Assembly (NCBI GenBank): GCA_024400565.1
Contig: JAKSMQ010000013.1
Coordinates: forward strand, 1 to 41,289
Reading direction: 5' to 3'
Length of the DNA: 41,289 bases
Origin: Bacteroidales bacterium
Lineage (GTDB): Bacteria > Bacteroidota > Bacteroidia > Bacteroidales > P3
The notes below the pieces were generated by a model. It was not told the origin of the DNA. It saw nothing but the letters and a program-made list of their open reading frames with translations, and did not search any database. A program made the position numbers and the translations under genes. Numbering within the stretch: position 1 is the stretch's first letter; each line of letters opens with the position of its first letter. Shown piece after piece: positions 20,145 through 28,218 of the stretch.

Positions 20145-21026
20145 TTATTTTTGCAATTCGAGTTGATGGATACATTTAATGAGAGAGTCCTTCCAATAGG
20201 GAATGGTTATGTTGAAGTCATTCTTGACCTTTGTCTTGTCAAGAACGGAGTAGCTGGGACGGGTAACCTTGCTGGGAAATTCGTTGCTATGGCAAGGGAG
20301 AATGTTGCAATGATTGCCACTTAGTTCACATATTGCATGAGCAAAATCGTACCAGGAAATAGCTCCTTCGTTGCTGAAATGATAAATCCCTTGATGTTCG
20401 GAGAATAGACGATTCTCAATTACATTATATATTATAGAGGCTAAGTCTGCTGCATAGGTAGGCGATCCAACCTGGTCAAATACAACGTTAAGAGTGTCGC
20501 GTTCGTTTGTGAGTCGGCGCATCGTCTTGACGAAATTATTTCCATAAGCCGAATATAGCCATGCTGTACGGAAGATAAGATACTTACATCCAATAGTGAG
20601 GATTGCCTCTTCGCCACGCAACTTGGTCGCCCCATATACTCCTAATGGATTGGTAACAGCCTCCTCTGTTATGGGTGTATTGTGTTGGTTTCCTCCAAAA
20701 ACGTAGTCTGTAGAGATATGGATAAGTTGAGCTTCGGCTTCTTTCGCTACGGTTGCTAGATTGGCAACAGCCTTATTGTTGATAAGATCTGCCAACTCGG
20801 TATCGTCTTCTGCTTTGTCAACATTGGTATAGGCCGCACAATTTACAATAACATCAACATCCTCAAGGGTCACCATCTTGCGAATAGCCTCAATATTGGT
20901 AATGTCCAACTCCGCAATATCCGTAAAGATATAGCGGTCGTCGCTCAAGCGGGAAACATTTCTCATTTCGTTTCCCAGCTGACCATTGGCTCCGGTTATC
21001 AATATGTTGATAGGTTTCTTTTGCAT
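20145..21026 (-). CDS. rmlD: dTDP-4-dehydrorhamnose reductase
   Basis: 293 aa. It begins with the NAD(P) motif TGANGQLGNEM, then DVIVNCAAYTNVDKAE, HISTDYVFGG, and YGATKLRGEE (catalytic Tyr/Lys). This is the last step of dTDP-L-rhamnose synthesis. The four rml genes are contiguous in the order A, C, D, B; rmlC lies 20 bp upstream. Confidence 0.95.
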   Translation of the reverse strand: MQKKPINILITGANGQLGNEMRNVSRLSDDRYIFTDIAELDITNIEAIRKMVTLEDVDVIVNCAAYTNVDKAEDDTELADLINNKAVANLATVAKEAEAQLIHISTDYVFGGNQHNTPITEEAVTNPLGVYGATKLRGEEAILTIGCKYLIFRTAWLYSAYGNNFVKTMRRLTNERDTLNVVFDQVGSPTYAADLASIIYNVIENRLFSEHQGIYHFSNEGAISWYDFAHAICELSGNHCNILPCHSNEFPSKVTRPSYSVLDKTKVKNDFNITIPYWKDSLIKCIHQLELQK

Positions 21027-21046
21027 AGGTAGAGCAGAAAAGGATG

Positions 21047-21610
21047 CTATTTATTATATATGAAAGGAGAATCGAAATCTTTTAGTAGGCCATGATGAGA
21101 GTCCTTGTCCGACAGTTTGACTTTTGATAAATCAATTCGCCAGTCAATACCTAAAGCTGGATCGTTCCATGCAATAGCACCCTCTGATTCGGGATGGTAT
21201 AGTTCGTCGCATTTGTATTGAAATACAACTTCGTCGCTGAGTACGCTAAAACCATGTGCGAATCCTTTGGAAAGGAAGAATTGGCGGTGGTTATCTTCGG
21301 TCAGCTCTACGGCAACATGTTTTCCATAGGTAGGACTTCCTTTACGAATATCTACGGCTACGTCGAGCACGGCCCCTTTTACTACGCGTACCAGTTTGCT
21401 TTGCGCAAAAGGAGGGCATTGGAAATGTAGTCCTCTAACCACATCACGACAGGACTTTGATTCGTTGTCCTGAACAAACTCTATGTCATAACCGGTTGCT
21501 TCTTTGAAAGTCTGTTTGTTGTAGCTCTCAAAGAAATATCCTCTGTTGTCGCCAAAGATGCGTGGTTCAAGGATAATTAGTCCGTCTATCTCCGTATTGA
21601 TTATCTTCAT
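21047..21610 (-). CDS. rmlC: dTDP-4-dehydrorhamnose 3,5-epimerase
   Basis: 187 aa, cupin fold. RGLHFQCPPFAQSKLVRV carries the catalytic His, VLDVAVDIRKGSPTYGK and FFLSKGFAHGFSVLSD complete the site, and ALGIDW lies near the end. Third enzyme of the rhamnose pathway; 9 bp after rmlA. Confidence 0.95.
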   Translation of the reverse strand: MKIINTEIDGLIILEPRIFGDNRGYFFESYNKQTFKEATGYDIEFVQDNESKSCRDVVRGLHFQCPPFAQSKLVRVVKGAVLDVAVDIRKGSPTYGKHVAVELTEDNHRQFFLSKGFAHGFSVLSDEVVFQYKCDELYHPESEGAIAWNDPALGIDWRIDLSKVKLSDKDSHHGLLKDFDSPFIYNK

Positions 21611-21619
21611 GCGATAGGA

Positions 21620-22492
21620 TTATTTGACTAATTCAAGAAGATATTTTCCATATTGATTCTTGGCCATAGGCTGGGCAAGACGGCGAATATCATCGGCAGA
21701 CAGCCATCCTTTCTCGTAGGCGATACTCTCCAGACAGGCAATCTTGAGTCCCTGGCGTTTCTCAAGTACCTCTACAAAGGTTGATGCCTCAGCCAGCGAA
21801 TCGTGAGTGCCGGTATCGAGCCAGGCAAATCCTCTTCCCATACGTTGGAGTTTGAGTTCTCCGTCGTTAAGGAATTGCTGGTTAACGGTAGTAATCTCTA
21901 ACTCGCCACGGGCAGATGGTTTGATATTCTTGGCTACCTTGACTACCTTGTTGGGATAGAAGTAAAGTCCGACTACAGCATAATTGCTCTTAGGTTGAGA
22001 AGGCTTTTCCTCGATGGAGAGCACATTACCGTCGCAATCAAATTCGGCCACGCCATAACGTTCGGGGTCGCTGACCCAGTATCCGAATACGGTAGCTTTC
22101 TTCTCCTGTTCTACATTCTTTACAGCCTCACGGAGCATCTTGCTGAATCCGTTTCCCTGGAAGATATTGTCTCCAAGGACAAGACATACGTCATCATCGC
22201 CAATAAACTCTTCTCCGATAATGAATGCCTGAGCCAGACCGTCGGGAGAAGGCTGAACGGCATAAGAGAAATTGACGCCAAAGTCACTTCCGTCGCCCAA
22301 TAGACGCTGGAAGGCGGGCATATCGTAAGGGGTAGAGATGATAAGGATGTCGCGTATGCCAGCAAGCATTAGCGCCGAGATGGGATAATAGACCATCGGC
22401 TTATCATAGATAGGGAGCAACTGTTTGCTTACGCCCTTGGTAATAGGGTAGAGGCGAGTGCCGGATCCTCCGGCTAGAACGATACCTTTCAT
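21620..22492 (-). CDS. rmlA: Glucose-1-phosphate thymidylyltransferase
   Basis: 290 aa. The nucleotide-binding start [20 protein letters not shown] and the [17 protein letters not shown] segment are the classic RmlA signature. LGDNIFQG holds the metal-binding Asp, and [20 protein letters not shown] and [15 protein letters not shown] follow. It makes dTDP-glucose from dTTP and glucose-1-P, committing to rhamnose. It starts 3 bp after the wzc stop. Confidence 0.96.
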   Translation of the reverse strand: MKGIVLAGGSGTRLYPITKGVSKQLLPIYDKPMVYYPISALMLAGIRDILIISTPYDMPAFQRLLGDGSDFGVNFSYAVQPSPDGLAQAFIIGEEFIGDDDVCLVLGDNIFQGNGFSKMLREAVKNVEQEKKATVFGYWVSDPERYGVAEFDCDGNVLSIEEKPSQPKSNYAVVGLYFYPNKVVKVAKNIKPSARGELEITTVNQQFLNDGELKLQRMGRGFAWLDTGTHDSLAEASTFVEVLEKRQGLKIACLESIAYEKGWLSADDIRRLAQPMAKNQYGKYLLELVK

Positions 22493-22495
22493 CTG

Positions 22496-24958
22496 TTATT
22501 TCTTGTTATGTTTCTCTTCTTCCTCGGTACCGTAACCGTAACCATAACCATAGCCGTAACCATAGCCATATCCGTAGCCGTAACCATAGCCGTAACCGTA
22601 GCCATATCCATATCCATAGCCGCCATAACGTTTCTTGAGGATAGGAACGTCGGTAAGGATGATGGCCATATTCTTGAATTTACCCTTGTCATGCAGTTCC
22701 TGTACGAATGGGAATGCAGCCTTGCGGAATACGCCTACACGCATCACATAACAGGTCAGGTCGGCAATTCTGTTAATGATGGCAGCATCAGCAACAACCT
22801 GAGCAGGTGTTGAGTCGAAGATTACATAGTCGTAGTTCTTACGCAGGTATTCTCCCAATTCGTCAAACTTGCTGCTGAGCAGCAGCTGGGTAGCGTTGGG
22901 AGGAGTCTTTTCGCAAACAATGTAGTCGAGATTTTCGCTCGAGTCGCTATGAGTGATAACCTTGGCGGGGTCGGTCTCTTTGCCCAGCAGGAAGTGGATA
23001 AGACCCATTCTGTTGTGGCGGTCAATAGTCTTCGACATGGAACGTTTGCGGAGGTCAAGGTCGATAAGACAGGTCTTCTTGCCGAGGAACGCCAAAGAGA
23101 GAGCGAGGTTGGTAGAGGTATAGGACTTACCTTCGCCAGGGGTAGTAGATACCATCTGGATAATCTTCTTGTCGGGGCCGTCCAGGAAGAAAGGAATGTT
23201 GGAGTGTAGGATACGGAATGCCTCCGTAACGGCATCATTACCATTTGCGGTTACGATAATGTCGTCGTTCTTGCGCTCTTCGGGTTTTGAAGGAATCTCT
23301 GCCAATACGGGGATGGTAAGCGCTTTCTCTATGTCAATCTTCGAACGAAGCTTGGTGTTGAAGAAGGTAATGCAGAACATGATGCCTGCGGGGATGGCAA
23401 GTCCTAGCACAAGAGCAAGAAGGCCATACTTCATCAAGCTGGGAGAGTAAGAAGGTTTGAATGTTGATGCACTCTCAACGATCTTGGCATTTGCAACTGT
23501 ACTGGCTTGAGTGAGGGCGTTCTCTTCGCGCTTGGAGAGGAGATAGAGGTAGAGCTCTTCTTTAATTTTCTGCTGACGGCCTACTTCTGCAACGGCCTTG
23601 GTCTGGGTAGGAATATTAGTAATCTGCTGCTGAGCACGACGTTCCTGTCCGCGTGCATTCTGCAGGCGTACTTCGGTCGAACTTATTTCGTTCTTGACAG
23701 ATGTGGCAATAGCTGCGCGGGTGGCTTGCAATTGTTGCTGTGTACTCTTTATCTGAGGGTGGTTTGGACCGGCGGTATTGACCAGCTTCTGATAAGCCAG
23801 CATCTGACTGTTATAGGTTCCGATCATGCTTTGAATACCCACATTGGAAATTCCCACATTGGCAGGAATCAGGTCGTCGTTATTGGCGGGGTCAGCAATA
23901 TAATCGCGAACATATTTGATGAGGGTCAACTGTGTCTCGAGCGAGATAACTTCTTCTGTATAGCGGGTGCTGTTAGTCAGAAGCGTGTTGCCTGCATTTG
24001 TAAGGTCAGGCAGACGGGAGTCTCTCTGCAACTGAGCTACCTGGTCGTCCACGGCGGTAAGTTCTCCGCTGATGATGGCTATACGGTCAGCAATAAACTC
24101 TTCGGTTTTCTGGGTAACCTTATTCTTGTCGTTAACCACGTCGTCATTGTATGCCACAACCAAGGAGTCAATAACAGCTGCTGCACGATCGGGGTTAGAG
24201 TCGACATAGGTGATGTTTAAGACAGAAGACATCTTGTCGGCTTTGGCAATACTGAGTCGGCTCATCATACTACGTGCAACCTCCAGAGCTGGAGTGCGAT
24301 GGAGACAATAGGTGACACCCTGGTCCTCTTCGGTGAGATAGTCTGTCTTGTCTACCGAGAACGACATGGTGTTGGTAAGCTTGATAATCTGGTTGAAATA
24401 AGCTTCTTTCTTCTCTTCCTTTACTTTCTGGCCGTTAATGCTGGTTACCTGATAGGCAAACTTGTTTTCGCCCAGCGAGGTTACCTCTACTCCCATACCA
24501 TAGTTGTCTCCAACGTCCGAGCGGTCGTAGACAGTAAGCTTATAGGGGGCATCCAAAAAATAGGATGTCTTGTGGAAGAGGCTGTTTCTGCTACATGAGG
24601 TAGTAAGGTCGAGACGGTTGATAACGCTTACCATCAGGGGAGACGACTTGATGACATACATCTCGTTGTCGATGGTTACATTTCCGTTCATACCCATCTG
24701 GTTGAAAAGAGCGTCCATGGCCTGTCCGCTACGGTAAGACTTGTTGCTGTCGTCGCGAAGCAATACGGTACCCGTACGTTGGAAACTCTTGGGTGTGGAT
24801 TTGTAAAGCACGGCAGCAATAGCAAGGCATAGTACTATGCTGATGGCAAACCACAACCAGTTGTTGATAAGAATGTAGATAAGGTTTTTCAGGTCAAGTC
24901 CATTGTCATCCTGCGTTGGCTTGGAGATTTGGGCGTTGTTCTGTGAGTTGTTTTCCAT
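22496..24958 (-). CDS. wzc: Polysaccharide co-polymerase / BY-kinase with Gly-Tyr tail
   Basis: 820 aa. A Wzz domain follows TM1 (about 34-52); a coiled periplasmic region (about 280-480) leads to the GNVR-type segment and TM2 (about 511-532). The cytoplasmic tyrosine kinase has Walker A STTPGEGKS (604-612), Walker A' LIDLDLR (631-637) and Walker B VIFDS (712-716). Wzc-type proteins control chain length and export through Wza by cycles of tyrosine autophosphorylation. The normal C-terminal Tyr cluster is replaced by RYG plus fifteen uninterrupted Gly-Tyr pairs (777-810), then TEEEEKHNKK. This is encoded by mixed codons at about 22523-22627. It lies 61 bp after wza. Confidence 0.95.
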   Translation of the reverse strand: MENNSQNNAQISKPTQDDNGLDLKNLIYILINNWLWFAISIVLCLAIAAVLYKSTPKSFQRTGTVLLRDDSNKSYRSGQAMDALFNQMGMNGNVTIDNEMYVIKSSPLMVSVINRLDLTTSCSRNSLFHKTSYFLDAPYKLTVYDRSDVGDNYGMGVEVTSLGENKFAYQVTSINGQKVKEEKKEAYFNQIIKLTNTMSFSVDKTDYLTEEDQGVTYCLHRTPALEVARSMMSRLSIAKADKMSSVLNITYVDSNPDRAAAVIDSLVVAYNDDVVNDKNKVTQKTEEFIADRIAIISGELTAVDDQVAQLQRDSRLPDLTNAGNTLLTNSTRYTEEVISLETQLTLIKYVRDYIADPANNDDLIPANVGISNVGIQSMIGTYNSQMLAYQKLVNTAGPNHPQIKSTQQQLQATRAAIATSVKNEISSTEVRLQNARGQERRAQQQITNIPTQTKAVAEVGRQQKIKEELYLYLLSKREENALTQASTVANAKIVESASTFKPSYSPSLMKYGLLALVLGLAIPAGIMFCITFFNTKLRSKIDIEKALTIPVLAEIPSKPEERKNDDIIVTANGNDAVTEAFRILHSNIPFFLDGPDKKIIQMVSTTPGEGKSYTSTNLALSLAFLGKKTCLIDLDLRKRSMSKTIDRHNRMGLIHFLLGKETDPAKVITHSDSSENLDYIVCEKTPPNATQLLLSSKFDELGEYLRKNYDYVIFDSTPAQVVADAAIINRIADLTCYVMRVGVFRKAAFPFVQELHDKGKFKNMAIILTDVPILKKRYGGYGYGYGYGYGYGYGYGYGYGYGYGYGYGYGTEEEEKHNKK

Positions 24959-25019
24959 GATATGGTGGATTGTATTTTGTTACGAATATTGGATTGTTAT
25001 ACCCGATGGTTTCTGAGTC

Positions 25020-25844
25020 CTATTGATTGTATTTTCTGGTAAGGGTAAGGTAGTAAAGAGATGTGAACGCCAAACTGACTACAGAAACAGCACTGGAAAG
25101 ATATGACATCCAAGTCATATCGCGGCTTGCACTTTTCTTTTTGCGAATATTAGGCTCAACGTAAACTACATCGTTCTGGTGTAAGTAGTAGTAGGGTGAC
25201 TCAAAGATGTTTTTCGAGGTTAGATCTAAATTGCCTATTGTTCGCTCTCCATTCTCTTCTCGGATAATAGTGATATTTGTTCGCTGACCATGGATGGTTA
25301 AATCTCCTACCATAGCCAAAGCCTCAAGAATAGTAATTCTTTCGCCGGGGATGATAAGCTCGCCAGGTTTAGCAACTTCTCCAAGCACGCTGACCTTAAA
25401 GTTCATAAGCTTTACGGTAACGCGAGGGTCTTTGATGTGTCCGTCGTCAACGAGGCGCTTCTCAATCTCCTTTGCCAGATTGAGATGGGTGTAACCGGCA
25501 ACCTTGATGCGGCCTAAAACGGGGAAAGTAATGTAGCCTTCCTTGTCGACAAGGTATCCGCTAACATTTCCGGCTGCACTACCGGGATTCATGACGGTAC
25601 CGCTACTGGAAACGGCAATCTTATTGGTCTCTTGGTTAAACTGGATAGTCGAAGAAGGCTCTACGCTCTCTACATAGATATTCAGAAGGTCGTTGGCCTG
25701 AATACCCTTGCTGAACTCGCCATGCAATACCATTGCCGTGTCGCGTGGAGCGTCAGAGATATATGCAATATCGTCCTTCGAAGTGCGGCACGATGCGAGG
25801 CAAACAAGCATCGCCAGAGGAAGAATAAGATGTCTCATTTTCAT
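25020..25844 (-). CDS. wza: Polysaccharide export outer-membrane lipoprotein (Wza-like)
   Basis: 274 aa. Lipoprotein signal with LASC (Cys19). A Poly_export domain (about 45-130, with IQANDLLNIYVES and GYITFPVLGRIKVAGYT) is followed by an SLBB domain (KVSVLGEVAKPGELIIPGE) and a C-terminal hydrophobic helix (about 243-265). Wza-type proteins form the outer-membrane exit channel for surface polysaccharide and dock on Wzc, the next gene. First gene of the operon. A second Met at codon 3 is an equally good start. Confidence 0.93.
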   Translation of the reverse strand: MKMRHLILPLAMLVCLASCRTSKDDIAYISDAPRDTAMVLHGEFSKGIQANDLLNIYVESVEPSSTIQFNQETNKIAVSSSGTVMNPGSAAGNVSGYLVDKEGYITFPVLGRIKVAGYTHLNLAKEIEKRLVDDGHIKDPRVTVKLMNFKVSVLGEVAKPGELIIPGERITILEALAMVGDLTIHGQRTNITIIREENGERTIGNLDLTSKNIFESPYYYLHQNDVVYVEPNIRKKKSASRDMTWMSYLSSAVSVVSLAFTSLYYLTLTRKYNQ

Positions 25845-25911
25845 AGGTTATATATATTTTATAGTTCTACTCTAAATAATATCATAGCCCCAAGGTGTTT
25901 AATATCAATTA

Positions 25912-25941
25912 CAAGGATTGTCTCCTTGCTTAATATTAAGC
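25912..25941. promoter_or_regulatory. Hairpins in the leader of the polysaccharide operon
   Basis: CAAGGA 25912-25917 pairs with TCCTTG 25923-25928. The abutting GCTTAATATTAAGC (25928-25941) is a perfect 14-bp palindrome. Both lie between the promoter and the wza start, about 100 nt of leader. They could be an operator or an attenuation element; no UpxY-like antiterminator gene is present. Confidence 0.45.
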
Positions 25942-25955
25942 GAGATTAGGAGTTG

Positions 25956-25987
25956 CAAAGATAAGAAAAAATCTTAATTGTGCCAAA
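25956..25987 (-). promoter_or_regulatory. Promoter of the polysaccharide operon
   Basis: On the minus strand TTTG (25984-25987), 20 nt, TATCTTTG (25956-25963): a full consensus Bacteroidales sigma-70 promoter, about 110 bp upstream of wza. The rest of the gap up to 26159 shows only a weak hairpin at 26113-26130 (GGGACT/AGTCCC) that may end the upstream omp gene. Confidence 0.85.
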
Positions 25988-26159
25988 TATTTTTTGAGGA
26001 AATTGTTAGGGCGAACAGACCGGACGGATTATTGACAGGATAGATTCCTCGTCTTGAATTAGGGATTGTTGAGATTGGAGTATAATGTCGGGAGGCTGGG
26101 AAATGGAATAGAGGGACTCTTGCAAGTCCCCCTATCACTATTGAATGACGTTGAAATAG

Positions 26160-26816
26160 TTAGAGAACGATACCAAACTTAATCGGATACAATTCGCGTG
26201 CGAAACTGTCCTTCATTAGAGGCAGGGTAGAGACTTGCAGAAACAGACCTATTCCGCCATAAATAAACTCAACACGGGCGTCCAGTTTGTAGGGGTTCAG
26301 ATCTCCGACCTGCATTTGGTCGAGGCCGTTATCCGACTTGTTTTTCAGTCCGGTATGCTTGCCCGTATAGTTGAGACCTGGGATGGCAGACAGTCTGATA
26401 GTGAAGTCGTCGTAAATTTCCAAATCAAGGGTGATGGGCAAGGTGATGTAGCGGGTGCATAGTTTAGTCTTCATCTTGCCGGTTGAGGGCATGTCATAAA
26501 AAGAGTGCAATGTTTCGGAATAAGAAACATAGGGTGTGTCGAATTTATAAACATCCGACTCGTAACCGACTCCTATTGCAGTCGTGATGGTATTATTAAC
26601 ATACCACTTCATTCCGTAACTCAGCTGATAGCTTGAGAAAGAGGTGCGTAGGCTATAAGCGTTGTCGCTCATTCCGCTGAGACCATCGAGCATACCGGCT
26701 CCCCAGTTGTTGAATCCCCAATGAAAATTGAACATGCTTCTGTCGGTTAACGGATTATGTGCCATTGTGCTTATGCTCAACGTGGCTGTGAGCAGGAAAA
26801 GATACAGTTTCTTCAT
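26160..26816 (-). CDS. Outer-membrane beta-barrel protein
   Basis: 218 aa with signal peptide MKKLYLFLLTATLSISTMA. The mature chain alternates polar and hydrophobic residues in short strands (YQLSYGMKWYV, TTAIGVGYES, RYITLPITLDLEI, FTIRLSAIPGLNY) and ends in a hydrophobic beta strand LYPIKFGIVL. This is typical of the OMP_b-brl small porin-like family of Bacteroidetes. Ligand and role unknown. It stands alone, divergent from the nucleotidyltransferase gene. Confidence 0.75.
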   Translation of the reverse strand: MKKLYLFLLTATLSISTMAHNPLTDRSMFNFHWGFNNWGAGMLDGLSGMSDNAYSLRTSFSSYQLSYGMKWYVNNTITTAIGVGYESDVYKFDTPYVSYSETLHSFYDMPSTGKMKTKLCTRYITLPITLDLEIYDDFTIRLSAIPGLNYTGKHTGLKNKSDNGLDQMQVGDLNPYKLDARVEFIYGGIGLFLQVSTLPLMKDSFARELYPIKFGIVL

Positions 26817-26980
26817 AGATGTTTTTTATTGGATTTGCGTCGTGTTGTTCTTTTATTTATTAACGCAGGTTCGATTATTTTATTTCGTCACCAGACAATA
26901 AAATTGTCCGACGACATGCAATTGTTGAATGGGTTCAGCCATAGTCAAACATCCGATGTAAAGAGGTCCTGGCAAGGTTC

Positions 26981-27126
26981 TAGCCAGCATATAGCCAGCA
27001 CATAGCCAGCATATAGCCAGCACATAGGCAGCACGAAAGCCGCACTTTTATGCAGAATAGTGCCGTCTATGTGCTGTTTATGTGCTGCCTGTATGCTGTT
27101 TATATGCTGTCTGAATGCCGCTTGGA
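26981..27126. repeat. 11-bp unit arrays in inverted orientation, locus B
   Basis: Left array: TAGCCAGCATA and TAGCCAGCACA alternate at 26981, 26992, 27003 and 27014, then TAGGCAGCACG at 27025. Right array in inverse orientation with 11-bp steps from 27061: TGCCGTCTATG, TGCTGTTTATG, TGCTGCCTGTA, TGCTGTTTATA, TGCTGTCTGAA, TGCCGCTTGGA. The inner 36 bp of each arm are about 80% complementary, so a long hairpin or cruciform is possible. It occupies the 443-bp gap between divergent genes. 26817-26980 and 27127-27259 hold nothing else I can name. Confidence 0.75.
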
Positions 27127-27259
27127 TTACGGTTATTCTCCATTATGAAGCAGATAGGGTAGGGCTGACGCCTCAGGAGTTAGAAAAATACCTCTTCGGG
27201 GGCAATAAAACTAAGGATGTGGCGTTATGAAATAAAACAGTCTGCAATTCCAATCCGTT

Positions 27260-27991
27260 ATGCAAGCATTTATTCCATCTGCCGGACTCGGCACCCGTCT
27301 GCGCCCCCTTACCGACGACCGCCCCAAGGCTCTTGTAGAGGTGGAGGGTAAGACCCTTCTCGAGATTAACATCCGCCGGGTTGTGGATGCTGGAGCCAGG
27401 AGGGTAGTGGTAAATGTGCATCATTTTGCAGACAAGGTGATAGACTTCCTGCAGTCGAAGGACTGGGGTGTAGAGGTTCTGGTGTCTGACGAGCGCGAAC
27501 TCCTTCTCGATACGGGAGGCGGACTGAAGAAGGCTGAGACTCTGTTTCTTTCGGATGAACCGATACTGATCCATAACGTGGATGTCCTGACCCGGATTGA
27601 TCTGGCCATGCTCGAAGCGATACATGCCGAGGGCGACGACCTGGCGACACTCTGCGTTTCGCATCGGGCTACCTCACGCTATCTTCTTTTCTCGCCCGAA
27701 CAGGGACTTGTAGGATGGAAGAATACCAAGACGGGAGAAATTCTGTGGGCAGAGGATCAGGAGGTTGATAATGTGCCATTGGCTTTCAGCGGTATTGCTA
27801 TGGTAGAGCCCGAGTTTGTGGCCCAATTGCCCGCTCCACAAGAGCCCTATCCCATTGTACCCCAATATCTGCGCGTGGCCAAAGAATGGAGCATTGGAGG
27901 TTTTCTCCACGATGCGGCCGACTGGATGGATGTGGGAAAGCCGGAGACGCTACCGCTCGCGGCCGAGTTTCTTGCCGGTCAAAACCGGTAG
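27260..27991 (+). CDS. Sugar-1-phosphate nucleotidyltransferase (MurU-like)
   Basis: 243 aa, one GT-A nucleotidyltransferase domain. MQAFIPSAGLGTRLRPLTDDRPKALVEV carries the NTP-binding GxGTRL and PKAL motifs; ILIHNVDVLTRIDL has the metal-binding Asp; WMDVGKPETL closes the site. It is most like MurNAc-1-P uridylyltransferase (MurU) of the cell-wall recycling pathway and the related mannose-1-P guanylyltransferases. The kinase partner AmgK often adjacent to MurU is not here, so the substrate is uncertain. Confidence 0.82.
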   Translation: MQAFIPSAGLGTRLRPLTDDRPKALVEVEGKTLLEINIRRVVDAGARRVVVNVHHFADKVIDFLQSKDWGVEVLVSDERELLLDTGGGLKKAETLFLSDEPILIHNVDVLTRIDLAMLEAIHAEGDDLATLCVSHRATSRYLLFSPEQGLVGWKNTKTGEILWAEDQEVDNVPLAFSGIAMVEPEFVAQLPAPQEPYPIVPQYLRVAKEWSIGGFLHDAADWMDVGKPETLPLAAEFLAGQNR

Positions 27992-28050
27992 TCCCTGGGA
28001 GTAAAGATTGCCCAAATAGTCAGAAATCTGTCATCTAAATATAGAAAGAT

Positions 28051-28081
28051 TTTGCCATATTAAAAAATATTATTATTTTTG
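28051..28081 (+). promoter_or_regulatory. Promoter of the OmpA-like/TPR lipoprotein
   Basis: TTTG (28051-28054), 19 nt, TATTTTTG (28074-28081), followed by a leader of about 130 nt. The leader contains a bulged hairpin at 28107-28132 (CGCCG TCCG / CGGA ... CGGCG). Confidence 0.8.
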
Positions 28082-28218
28082 CAGTTCCAATTTACTGTCG
28101 GAATTTCGCCGTCCGAGGGCGGAGTATCGGCGTAAGTGGCAATAAACGTGTAAATAAACAAGAAACTGATTAATAAAGGACCTCAATAAGAAGTCCGCCA
28201 AAAAACGTACTACTGTTC

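Noticed and set aside
25956-25987. Invertible promoter for phase variation of the polysaccharide operon
   Set aside because: No pair of inverted repeats flanks the promoter and no site-specific recombinase gene is in the window.
26981-27126. CRISPR array
   Set aside because: Units are 11 bp and abut each other with no spacers, orientation reverses midway, and no cas gene is near.
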